The notes beneath the pieces are model-generated. The model was not told where the DNA came from and made no database searches. It worked only from the letters and a program-made list of their open reading frames with translations. Below are positions 6,106 through 13,178 of a DNA stretch of 17,351 nt, in pieces. The first letter of the stretch is position 1. Each line of letters opens with the position of its first letter. Both the position numbers and the translations under genes were made by a program. Source of the DNA: an uncultured bacterium (GTDB lineage: Bacteria > Patescibacteriota > Saccharimonadia > Saccharimonadales > Saccharimonadaceae); contig CAIMUU010000071.1 in the NCBI GenBank assembly GCA_903844835.1, positions 1 to 17,351 on the forward strand, read 5' to 3'.

Positions 6106-6540
6106 ATGATAGACAATTCACAAGACTTAATTACCACACTGAAATCTCAACACCGCAAGCTCCAGTCCGACTTATCGCTAGTATCAGACGAGCTTAAATC
6201 TAATAACACGCCAAACGCTACACTTATAGCTTCAGATTTATCAATATTTAAAAAGGATCTACTTGAACATATCAATTTGGAAGGGAAAATATTTTATCCT
6301 GATTACATCAGCAAGCAAAATTTAAAAGGTTACGATACGACCCACGCAAAAGAGTTTATAGCTGATATGACTAAAATTGGCGAAGTCGTAATGGCATTTC
6401 TAGATAAATATATGCTGCCTAAAGTAATTGAAAGCTACGCGTCAGATTTCAAAAATGAGCTACAAAACATTATCAGTACTCTCAATACTAGGATAGAGGC
6501 TGAAGAAGATGGCATTTTTAGCATATATCTTGCCCTCTAG
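6106..6540 (+). CDS. Hemerythrin-like HHE-domain protein
   Basis: The 144-residue, all-helical protein resembles the hemerythrin HHE cation-binding family. Candidate iron ligands are His16 (SQHRKLQ), His55 and Glu59 (LLEHINLEGKIFYPDYI, the H-x3-E helix), His80 (THAKEFI) and the acidic EAEEDGIF near 131-138, the usual place of the final HxxxE helix. The expected last histidine is not obvious there (NTRIEAEEDG), so the diiron set may be incomplete. Family members bind O2, NO or iron, or act in redox sensing. The gene has its own promoter and no operon partner. No signal peptide is seen, so it is probably cytoplasmic. Assignment to the broad family is likely; the specific role is unknown. Confidence 0.65.
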   Translation: MIDNSQDLITTLKSQHRKLQSDLSLVSDELKSNNTPNATLIASDLSIFKKDLLEHINLEGKIFYPDYISKQNLKGYDTTHAKEFIADMTKIGEVVMAFLDKYMLPKVIESYASDFKNELQNIISTLNTRIEAEEDGIFSIYLAL

Positions 6541-6585
6541 CTTCTCAGGTCAGAATTAGCTATTTATATAATTTTCACCCTAAAT

Positions 6586-6607
6586 TTCTTGCGAACATCA
6601 GATTTTG
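6586..6607 (-). repeat. Decayed partial copy of tRNA-Leu (anticodon loop to variable arm)
   Basis: Twenty-two bases are identical to 6703-6724 inside the tRNA-Leu gene, covering the 3' part of the anticodon arm and the variable arm. Similarity continues weakly into the T-arm side (about 6573-6585). The copy lies about 65 bases beyond the tRNA 3' end on the tRNA's strand. It has no acceptor stem, so it is not a functional tRNA. It could be a tRNA pseudogene or a scar of integration at the tRNA. Confidence 0.65.
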
Positions 6608-6671
6608 CCTTGCTACCCAACATGGTACCATATCAAATGATACTGAAGGTCTTTTAATAATTTTATAAAAT

Positions 6672-6757
6672 TGGTGGGCAAGGGGGGACTTGAACCCCCA
6701 AGTTCTTGCGAACATCAGATTTTGAGTCTGACGTGTATACCATTCCACCACTCGCCC
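6672..6757 (-). tRNA. tRNA-Leu(CAA)
   Basis: The minus strand folds as an 86-base class II tRNA. The acceptor stem GGGCGAG pairs with CTTGCCC (one G-U), followed by discriminator A and an encoded CCA (plus strand 6672-6674). The anticodon arm TCAGA-CTCAAAA-TCTGA gives anticodon CAA, reading UUG. A long variable arm (GTTC-GCAA-GAAC) and a T-arm with GTTCAAGTC are present. The D-arm GTGGAATGGTATACAC is typical of tRNA-Leu. It lies between two plus-strand genes and is transcribed against them. Confidence 0.95.
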
Positions 6758-6829
6758 AACAATTTCATAAAATTAACATACAATTACTAAATAACGCTTA
6801 TGCGAATAGCTGTAACCACCAATGTATTG

Positions 6830-6858
6830 TACAATAGAATCCATTAGGAATCTATAAT
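6830..6858 (+). promoter_or_regulatory. Promoter region of the sortase gene
   Basis: TACAAT (6830-6835) would give a leader of about 17 bases with a weak AGGA (6846-6849) before ATG 6859. A second TATAAT (6853-6858) touches the ATG and is too close to drive the full gene. The first box is preferred. Confidence 0.45.
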
Positions 6859-8001
6859 ATGAAGCCAGACGAACCTAGCATTGGGCAGAGTGGGATGCCA
6901 CTGTTACCGCAGAGGTCTATATCAGTTTCTCCTGAATCTAGGCCGAATCAAGAGGCCGCGGCCAATGTTATTAGGGGTCAAATCGACAACTTACTATCTG
7001 ATAAAAAAACGCCTGCTCAACCTGCTGACGGGAATCCTTACCATAATACCCATTCCGAGCACACCGAACCAGATGCTGATAAATGGAAAGATTACCACAG
7101 CGCCTGGCAAAATTACTACCAAAAGTACTACGAAGGCTATTACTCTTATCATCTCAAGAAGTCTCAACAGGGCCACAGTAGTCAATCCACCAATAATCAC
7201 ACTGACGAAAAAACGACGGCCGATGAAAATATTTTTGACTTACGCCAAAAATTAATCGGCAAAGTCAAAGAATCAGCTACAAAAATCCGCAGAAGCCGTA
7301 ACTTTATTCCAATTATTTCTGGAGTATTGGTTGTTTTAGTTTTCTTATTTTTACAATATAACAGAGTAATCTTTTCAAATGTCGTTGCTTATATCAGCCC
7401 CGGCGATATCAACCCTCAAAATATAATTATTGACCCCAATGCCAGTCTGGCCGTCAGTGCCGAGCCACGAATTATTATCCCAAAAATCAATGTCGACGTG
7501 CCCGTTACTTATGATATTGGCAGCGATTACACCTCTCAAATGGCCGCCATGACAACTGGGCTAGCTCATTTTGCAGTACCTGGCGCCAATAGCCACCCAG
7601 GCCAAATAGGCAACACCGTCATAGCCGGGCATAGTAGCAATGACTTGCTTGATACTGGTAAGTATAAATTTATTTTTGCCCAACTTGAAAAACTGCAGGT
7701 AGGGGACACAATCTATGCCAACTACAATTCAATTCGCTACACCTACACTGTCACTAAAAAAGAAGTTGTCCAACCAAATGACGTCGACAAGTTAATATAC
7801 CCAACCTCGATTCCGGTCCTTACACTTCTGACATGCGTGCCACTTGGCACCGCCAATAACCGGCTACTAGTCACCGCAGAACAGATAATACCAGACCCAG
7901 CTCTATCAACCGCAGCCCCTACCAGCACAGCCCAAGAAACGACTACCATACCCGGCAATTCACCAACATTCTGGGAACGAATATTCGGTTCGTCTAATTA
8001 G
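6859..8001 (+). CDS. Membrane-anchored sortase with a long cytoplasmic N-terminal region
   Basis: The 380-residue protein has a charged, low-complexity N-terminal region (1-145) with a Tyr/His-rich patch near 79-100 (SAWQNYYQKYYEGYYSYH). One membrane segment (about 148-167) follows, then a sortase domain (about 203-345) and a Thr/Ser/Pro-rich tail. The catalytic triad is visible: His258 in VIAGHSS, Cys326 in TLLTCVPLGT and Arg335 in NNRLLVTAE. Sortases cleave a C-terminal sorting signal and join the protein to a surface amine. The TLxTCxPxGxxxxR pattern fits class D/E-type housekeeping enzymes better than class A, but the class is uncertain. No LPxTG-type substrate is encoded in this window. 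The N-terminal region is much longer than usual. The gene converges on the PEGA-protein gene with overlapping stops. Confidence 0.9.
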   Translation: MKPDEPSIGQSGMPLLPQRSISVSPESRPNQEAAANVIRGQIDNLLSDKKTPAQPADGNPYHNTHSEHTEPDADKWKDYHSAWQNYYQKYYEGYYSYHLKKSQQGHSSQSTNNHTDEKTTADENIFDLRQKLIGKVKESATKIRRSRNFIPIISGVLVVLVFLFLQYNRVIFSNVVAYISPGDINPQNIIIDPNASLAVSAEPRIIIPKINVDVPVTYDIGSDYTSQMAAMTTGLAHFAVPGANSHPGQIGNTVIAGHSSNDLLDTGKYKFIFAQLEKLQVGDTIYANYNSIRYTYTVTKKEVVQPNDVDKLIYPTSIPVLTLLTCVPLGTANNRLLVTAEQIIPDPALSTAAPTSTAQETTTIPGNSPTFWERIFGSSN

Positions 8002-9460
8002 TTACGACCATCTTAACGCGTTGCAATTGATAACCAGTAGCTGTTTTGACAATGCTGTAAATGTAACGGCCATTACCTGTAATTGCTGCAGCCTGGCCCT
8101 GGGCAATTGGGCTAATTGAATGAACGTTATAGCCATCAAATTCTCGTATAGTTAAACTGCCGTCACGATCTGACCACAAATAATTATCATTTAGCCATCT
8201 TAACGAAACTGCGCTACCGCTTCCCTTTATAATTGAGGTTGACAACGATTGGTATTCCAAATCATAACTGGCAAAATTTGCCCCAGACTGAGCAAGAACA
8301 TATTCTCCAGTTGGGCTAAATGACAGGTTGGCCACATTCTCATCAGCCATAAATTCCGCAAAAAGTTTTAGGCTTGTAGTATCGCCGGCTACACCCGGGT
8401 AACTACCGCTTAATATTTGGACCTTTTTGCCATCGGCTATAGCAATGTAATGGTCATTAAAGTACTGAGTGGCTGTGGCGTTGACGGCCAAGCCGTCGGT
8501 TTTTGTAATAGTCTGGACAACCCTAGGGCTATCATCACCATCGCGATAAAGGCCAACAATCTGCTGGTTAGCTTCGGCACCAGTCGCGACATAAACAATA
8601 ATATTCGAAGTTGTTGTATGAAACCTAATTACATCACTTACTACCGGCAACGAAATTGTGTCGGCAATTAAATCAATTTTTCTAATTTCACCCGAACCTA
8701 GTGCAAAAAAGGTATTCCCACTAGTCCCAGCAAAATCAACACTACTAGGCACAAAATCAAACGAGCGAGTAATGTTTTTTGTCTGGCTCATATCTTGCGT
8801 ATCTAAAACCAGCCACTCATTATTGGCATCGTAACTATGCTTAATCAAGACATAACGGCTGGCCTCATCCCACTTTTCAATATGAAAATTATGCAACACA
8901 CCAACCACCTTGGAATTACTGTAGATAGTAGTTGGAATTATTAGTTTGGTCGACTTTACGGTCTCCGAGCCAATATTTGCTAGTTCAAACTCTGCCAAAT
9001 CAGACCGGCTTCCCACTAATATATAATGACCGTCTGGCGAAGCCAACGATTCGGCAGCTGCCGCATAGTCGATGATTGGCTCTACCGTTAATAACGTTGG
9101 CACAAGTAAGGCATAATTTAGCCAGCCCAAGGCGCCAGCTTTGATATCAACCGTCTTTGACCAAGTTTCATAGCCAGTCTTTTCCATTGTCACTGCATGA
9201 GAACCAGACTTTAGGGTGACTTTGCTGGGTGTTAAGTTCGATAAATACGCTCCATCAACTGCCACACTTGCACCAGCAGGATCAGAATTAAACTGCAACA
9301 TTGCATATTGTTCAATCTTGCCGTTATTAGAATCAAATCGATAGCCAAGTAGCACAAACAAAACAATGGAAGAAACAATCGCAACAACCGACAAAGTCAT
9401 CACAGCATAAACCACTATTCTCTTTACGAGTACTTTATTTTCAAAAAGCTTGTGGTGCAT
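7994..9460 (-). CDS. PEGA-domain membrane protein with a beta-propeller-like region
   Basis: From ATG 9460 the protein has 488 residues. A short basic N-terminus and one membrane helix (about 13-38) lead to a PEGA domain (about 53-112: LQFNSDPAGASVAVDGAYLS, LTPSKVTLKSGSHAVTMEK, GYETWSKTVDIKAG). The remaining ~370 residues contain repeated strand-turn blocks such as SLASPDGHYILVGS, LSFSPTGEYVLAQS and LRWLNDNYLWSDRDGSL, as in WD40/TolB-type propellers. It is probably an extracytoplasmic envelope protein anchored at its N-terminus. PEGA domains are common in surface proteins; no enzyme motif was seen. An ATG at 9484 is also in frame, but it lies upstream of the TATAAT that ends 7 bases before 9460, so 9460 is preferred. 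The stop overlaps that of the sortase gene. Confidence 0.8.
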   Translation of the reverse strand: MHHKLFENKVLVKRIVVYAVMTLSVVAIVSSIVLFVLLGYRFDSNNGKIEQYAMLQFNSDPAGASVAVDGAYLSNLTPSKVTLKSGSHAVTMEKTGYETWSKTVDIKAGALGWLNYALLVPTLLTVEPIIDYAAAAESLASPDGHYILVGSRSDLAEFELANIGSETVKSTKLIIPTTIYSNSKVVGVLHNFHIEKWDEASRYVLIKHSYDANNEWLVLDTQDMSQTKNITRSFDFVPSSVDFAGTSGNTFFALGSGEIRKIDLIADTISLPVVSDVIRFHTTTSNIIVYVATGAEANQQIVGLYRDGDDSPRVVQTITKTDGLAVNATATQYFNDHYIAIADGKKVQILSGSYPGVAGDTTSLKLFAEFMADENVANLSFSPTGEYVLAQSGANFASYDLEYQSLSTSIIKGSGSAVSLRWLNDNYLWSDRDGSLTIREFDGYNVHSISPIAQGQAAAITGNGRYIYSIVKTATGYQLQRVKMVVTN

Positions 9461-9467
9461 ATGTGCC

Positions 9468-9473
9468 ATTATA
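9468..9473 (-). promoter_or_regulatory. -10 box of the PEGA-protein gene (leaderless start)
   Basis: Minus-strand TATAAT ends 7 bases before the ATG at 9460, the same spacing as in the other leaderless genes here, and decides the start between three in-frame ATGs. Confidence 0.55.
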
Positions 9474-9583
9474 CCAAGTTCCACACAATTTAATCAAAAC
9501 CTTGTAAATTTTCATTATTCAACATAAAATAATGACATTGCTTATTCTGTTTAAGCTAAAATTATTCAACTGCGAGGATATTA

Positions 9584-10411
9584 ATGAAGAACGAAAAGAT
9601 GAATGGCGCCGATATGCGCCTGAATTTTGCCCAAAAATCAAAGGCCATTTATCAACACACCATCAAGCAACCAATTGGTCAAATCAAACCACTTGTTCGC
9701 AAGATCGGTCGTAGCATGGACATAGCTCGTAGTAAAAGTATCAATCACTTTGAGCCTCGCAAAATTATTGCTCCAGCTCGCCCTATCCAAGAACCTAAAC
9801 AATTTAATGTAGGCCAACAACGCCATCCAATGACTGTTGCTACAATTGCCCCCAAGGCTATTGTTGATACGACACCTGTGGTCACCAAAGAGGCGGCCAT
9901 CGCTGAAGCCTTCAGTAAACTGTCAGACGAGCAAAAGCGTTCGAGAGAAAATTTCAAACGCAAATCTAAACTCTTCAACATTATTCTGGCCACAGTCACC
10001 GCTATTCTTATTATTTTGTACTTTGTTCTAACAAACTCAAATATCTTAGTCAGCATTGCCAGCGCTCAGACCGGCATTAATGCGTCTTTCCCAGAATATA
10101 AACCAGAAGGCTTCGACCGTAGTGGGCCAATTACCTCTACCGATAACCAGGTGGGTATAAGTTTTATTTCTTCATCTAGTAAAAAACAATTTAGCCTTGT
10201 CCAAAAGAAAAGTTCCTGGGACTCAAGCGCCGTCAAAGATAAAGTCTCCCAAGATTCAAACGGCGAGTTCATTACAACCGAAGATAGCGGATTAACTATT
10301 TATTCCCATAACGGCAACGCCTCTTGGGTAAATGGTGGCATATTATATACGATTTCTGGCGACGCCCAACTATCAACCGACCAAATCCGTCGCATCGCCG
10401 CAAGTTTGTAG
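9584..10411 (+). CDS. Single-pass membrane protein with a DUF4367-like extracytoplasmic domain
   Basis: The 275-residue protein has a basic cytoplasmic N-terminal region (1-130) with a Pro/Ala-rich linker and a charged helix before the membrane (SDEQKRSRENFKRKSK). One membrane helix (about 131-149) and an outer domain (about 165-275) follow. The outer domain ends ASWVNGGILYTISGDAQLST followed by DQIRRIAASL, which resembles the end of DUF4367 domains (A-x-W-x-x-G-x-x-Y-x-I, then a helix). DUF4367 proteins are often linked with sigma-factor control or cell-envelope lipoproteins, but the function is not known. GAGG (9574-9577) lies 6 bases before the ATG, and a possible -10 TAAAAT is at 9557-9562. 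It is divergent from the PEGA gene, 123 bases away, and could share its envelope role (inference). Confidence 0.6.
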   Translation: MKNEKMNGADMRLNFAQKSKAIYQHTIKQPIGQIKPLVRKIGRSMDIARSKSINHFEPRKIIAPARPIQEPKQFNVGQQRHPMTVATIAPKAIVDTTPVVTKEAAIAEAFSKLSDEQKRSRENFKRKSKLFNIILATVTAILIILYFVLTNSNILVSIASAQTGINASFPEYKPEGFDRSGPITSTDNQVGISFISSSSKKQFSLVQKKSSWDSSAVKDKVSQDSNGEFITTEDSGLTIYSHNGNASWVNGGILYTISGDAQLSTDQIRRIAASL

Positions 10412-10430
10412 TTTTTATGATTAGATTAGA

Positions 10431-10439
10431 TGATATAAT
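10431..10439 (+). promoter_or_regulatory. Extended -10 promoter of gltX
   Basis: TG-A-TATAAT (hexamer 10434-10439) ends 9 bases before ATG 10449. The leader would be only a few bases, too short for a ribosome-binding site. Confidence 0.55.
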
Positions 10440-10448
10440 TAAAATAAT

Positions 10449-11885
10449 ATGACATCTATTCGCACTCGTTTTGCACCAAGCCCGACAGGCTATATTCATG
10501 TTGGAAATATTCGCTCGGCTTTATTCCCTTGGCTATTAGCCCGACAGAATAAAGGAACATTTGTCCTTCGAATCGAGGACACCGATCAAGCCAGGTTTGT
10601 CGAAGGCGCCACAGATTTAATCATCGATACTCTTAATTGGCTCGGCATTGACTGGGATGAAGGCATAAATAAGGGTGGGGATTATGGACCATATATTCAA
10701 ACCGAAAGGCGTGAACATTATCTTGTCTGGGCCCAAAAATTAATTGATAAAGGTCTGGCCTACGCCGACCCATATAGTGAAGATGAGGTTGAGAAGTTTC
10801 GCCTAGAAGCCAAGGCCAACAAAAAGGCTTTCCTATACCGTGATTATCGACCAACCGAAACAACAAAATGGGACGGCACACAACCACTTCGCTTTAAGGT
10901 CTCGGACATTAAACGCTACTCTTGGCACGATGAAGTTATGGGCGACTTATCAGCCGGCCCCGAAGCACTTGATGATTTTATCTTGATTAAAAGTGATGGT
11001 CTACCAACCTACAACTTTGCCCACATCGTTGATGATGCCGAAATGAAAATTACTCATATTATTCGTGGCCTTGAATATATCCCATCAATCCCAAAATACT
11101 TATCACTTTATGAAGCTCTCGAGATAGAACCGCCAATTATGGCCTGTTTGCCACACATCCTAGCACCAGATGGCAAAAAGAAGCTTGGCAAACGTGATGG
11201 TGCCAAAAGTGTCCAGGAATATAGAAAAGAAGGGATATTGCCCGAAACAATGCTAAATTTTTTGGCCAGCATGGGCTGGAATGACGGTACCGAACAGGAA
11301 ATATTTAGCCGAGATGAATTAATCGTCAAATTTAGCTTGGCTAGAGTACAGCGTAGTGGCGCTCGCTTTGACGAACAGCGCCTAATTTGGATGAACGGAC
11401 AGTGGATTCGCAAGTTATCGCTCGATGAACTCTACGATCGCTCTGAAGGATTTTGGCCTGAACCAGCTAACCAGGCAACCGAAGATCGCAAAAAGCAAAT
11501 TCTAGGTCTAGTCAAAGATCGACTCAAAACTCTTGCTGACATCCCAATGATGACGTCGTACTTCTTTGCTGAGCCAACTCCAGATTTTTCAATGATTGAG
11601 ACCAATAAACAACTAAGTAGTCTCAGCCACGACGAGATCTCATCACTTCTAAATTCAGCCAAAAACGCCCTGGCCAACTCTAATTACGACGCCGATTCAC
11701 TTCAAAATACGCTAAATGAACTTCTCGAAACCACTGGTCAAAAGCCTGGAATATTATTCAGCCTCATCCGCCTTGCCGTATCTTGGGCACCTTTCAGCCC
11801 AGCCCTTAACGATACGCTTGCCGCCCTAGGCCACAGCACCGTCGAATCACGCCTCGACTCCGCCATCACAGCAACCACTAAATAG
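10449..11885 (+). CDS. gltX: Glutamyl-tRNA synthetase
   Basis: The 478-residue protein is a full-length class I GluRS. The first signature is TRFAPSPTGYIHVGN (6-20, HIGH-type HVGN). FVLRIEDTDQAR (38-49) recognises glutamate and ATP, LPTYNFAHIVDDAEMKITHI (185-204) and IRGLEYIPSIPKYLSLYEAL follow, and the KMSKS-type loop is KLGKR (245-249) in KKKLGKRDGAKSVQEYR. A helical anticodon-binding region makes up the C-terminal third. The segment PYSEDEVEKFRLEAKANKKA lacks the zinc-binding cysteines found in some GluRS, which is common. The enzyme charges tRNA-Glu in the cytoplasm. If the genome lacks GlnRS it may also charge tRNA-Gln for amidation, but the window cannot show this. The gene is monocistronic. 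Confidence 0.97.
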   Translation: MTSIRTRFAPSPTGYIHVGNIRSALFPWLLARQNKGTFVLRIEDTDQARFVEGATDLIIDTLNWLGIDWDEGINKGGDYGPYIQTERREHYLVWAQKLIDKGLAYADPYSEDEVEKFRLEAKANKKAFLYRDYRPTETTKWDGTQPLRFKVSDIKRYSWHDEVMGDLSAGPEALDDFILIKSDGLPTYNFAHIVDDAEMKITHIIRGLEYIPSIPKYLSLYEALEIEPPIMACLPHILAPDGKKKLGKRDGAKSVQEYRKEGILPETMLNFLASMGWNDGTEQEIFSRDELIVKFSLARVQRSGARFDEQRLIWMNGQWIRKLSLDELYDRSEGFWPEPANQATEDRKKQILGLVKDRLKTLADIPMMTSYFFAEPTPDFSMIETNKQLSSLSHDEISSLLNSAKNALANSNYDADSLQNTLNELLETTGQKPGILFSLIRLAVSWAPFSPALNDTLAALGHSTVESRLDSAITATTK

Positions 11886-11909
11886 TTTGCTTCTCAAATT
11901 TGTAATACG

Positions 11910-12024
11910 CCAACTTGGCATATTATTCTTAAGAACACATCTGCAGCCCAAATTCAGTAAGGCGCCGGGACCCTTAATGAATGTGGCGCGAAGCCGTGTG
12001 ATTAAGGATACTATGCCGAGTTGG
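11910..12024. repeat. Structured intergenic repeat, copy B
   Basis: This is a 115-base imperfect hairpin between gltX and the DUF3048 gene. Outer arms 11910-11938 and 11996-12024 are complementary at 24 of 29 positions, plus two G-T pairs. The 57-base interior matches copy A in length, and 11934-11999 matches 2175-2240 at 56 of 66 positions. The outer arms are unrelated in sequence to those of copy A. The inner stem ATTCAGTAAGG/CCTTAATGAAT keeps pairing although its end pair is A-T here and G-C in copy A. This preserved pairing supports a selected or mobile structured element. No coding potential or poly-U tract was seen. Confidence 0.75.
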
Positions 12025-12062
12025 GACAAACTAGAAAAATGTTGGAGATTGCAAACAAACTT

Positions 12063-12071
12063 TGCTATAAT
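12063..12071 (+). promoter_or_regulatory. Extended -10 promoter of the DUF3048 - kinase - receiver cluster
   Basis: TG-C-TATAAT (hexamer 12066-12071) with TTGGAG (12042-12047) 18 bases upstream as a weak -35. It ends 12 bases before ATG 12084, so the leader is about 5 bases and holds no ribosome-binding site. Confidence 0.55.
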
Positions 12072-12083
12072 AACGCTTAAGCT

Positions 12084-13178
12084 ATGGAAGAACCGACAAA
12101 GCCAAATATTTTCGTTCGCTTGTATCGATGGTTTGTCCGTCATTACAAAATTATCCTAATTTCTCTGGGCTCATTTCTCCTAGTTGCTGGTAGCGCTGTT
12201 GCAGTTTTGCTGTTTATCAACAAGCCAGCAGTTGTAATTGAAACACCTGTCGTCGAAGTCGTTGCAACACCGCCGCCCGAACCAATCAAATATTACTCAC
12301 CGCTAACCGGCATGCTTGTTGCTGATGAGGCCACGACTAAACAAGCTGTGACAGGTATAATGATTGAAAACAGCCCCGAAGCTCGTCCGCAATCTGGTAT
12401 AAAAAACAGTGGCGTCGTATTTGAGGCAATTGCCGAAGCCGGCATCACGCGCTTTTTAGTATTATATCAAGAGCAAAAGCCCCAGCTTATTGGCCCAGTT
12501 CGTAGTCTTAGATTATATGATGTTGAATGGCTAGCTGCTTTTGATGCTAGCGTAGCCCATATCGGAGGTAGCGCAGCTGCCCTTGTAGAAGTTCGCAACG
12601 GCAACTATCGCGACCTTGACCAGTTCTTTAACTCTGGCAGTTACTGGCGCTCTGGCGACCGCTATTCACCACATAACGTCTACACAAGTTTTGAACGACT
12701 TGATGCCCTAAACTCAGCCAAAGGCTATACAGCCTCAACTTTTACGGGATTTACGCGAGCTGATGTTTCTCCTAACCCCACACCAAATGCAACCAATGTC
12801 AACATTTTTATCAGCAGCCCAATGTTTAACAGCTCATACGCCTACGACGCCCCAACAAACACCTATATTAGGTCCCAGGGCGGAGAACTTCACCTTGACC
12901 GCGAGTCGGGACAAATTGCTCCGAGTGTTGTCATCGCCGTACGTGTTGATGAAATTACCATATTTGAAGACGGCAATCGAGAAAAAATCACCACAGTTGG
13001 CAGTGGTAGCGCAACTATTTTCCAAAACGGTATGGCAATCAACGCCATTTGGACCAAAGCTAGCAAAACCAGTCAAATTAAATTTACTGATGCAGTTGGG
13101 GCAGACATCCCGCTTGTTAGGGGCCAGGCTTGGATAGTCGCCGTCCCAAATGATGACGGGGAAGTAACATGGAGCTAA
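12084..13178 (+). CDS. DUF3048 (YerB-like) membrane-anchored protein
   Basis: The 364-residue protein has a basic N-terminus, one membrane helix (about 22-45) and a Pro/Val-rich linker (50-69), then a DUF3048 domain. Family signatures are YSPLTGM (71-77), MIENSPEARPQSG (93-105), VVFEAIAEAGITRFLVLY, GPVRSLR (137-143), AHIGGSAAAL, and in the C-terminal half YAYDAPTNTYIRSQGGELHL and WIVAVPNDDGEVTWS. The closest named relative is Bacillus YerB, a lipoprotein of unknown function; here an uncleaved N-terminal helix replaces the lipobox. The last 10 bases overlap the histidine-kinase gene, so the two are translationally coupled. An outer-surface protein tied to a sensor kinase suggests it could provide or modulate the signal (inference). 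Confidence 0.9.
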   Translation: MEEPTKPNIFVRLYRWFVRHYKIILISLGSFLLVAGSAVAVLLFINKPAVVIETPVVEVVATPPPEPIKYYSPLTGMLVADEATTKQAVTGIMIENSPEARPQSGIKNSGVVFEAIAEAGITRFLVLYQEQKPQLIGPVRSLRLYDVEWLAAFDASVAHIGGSAAALVEVRNGNYRDLDQFFNSGSYWRSGDRYSPHNVYTSFERLDALNSAKGYTASTFTGFTRADVSPNPTPNATNVNIFISSPMFNSSYAYDAPTNTYIRSQGGELHLDRESGQIAPSVVIAVRVDEITIFEDGNREKITTVGSGSATIFQNGMAINAIWTKASKTSQIKFTDAVGADIPLVRGQAWIVAVPNDDGEVTWS

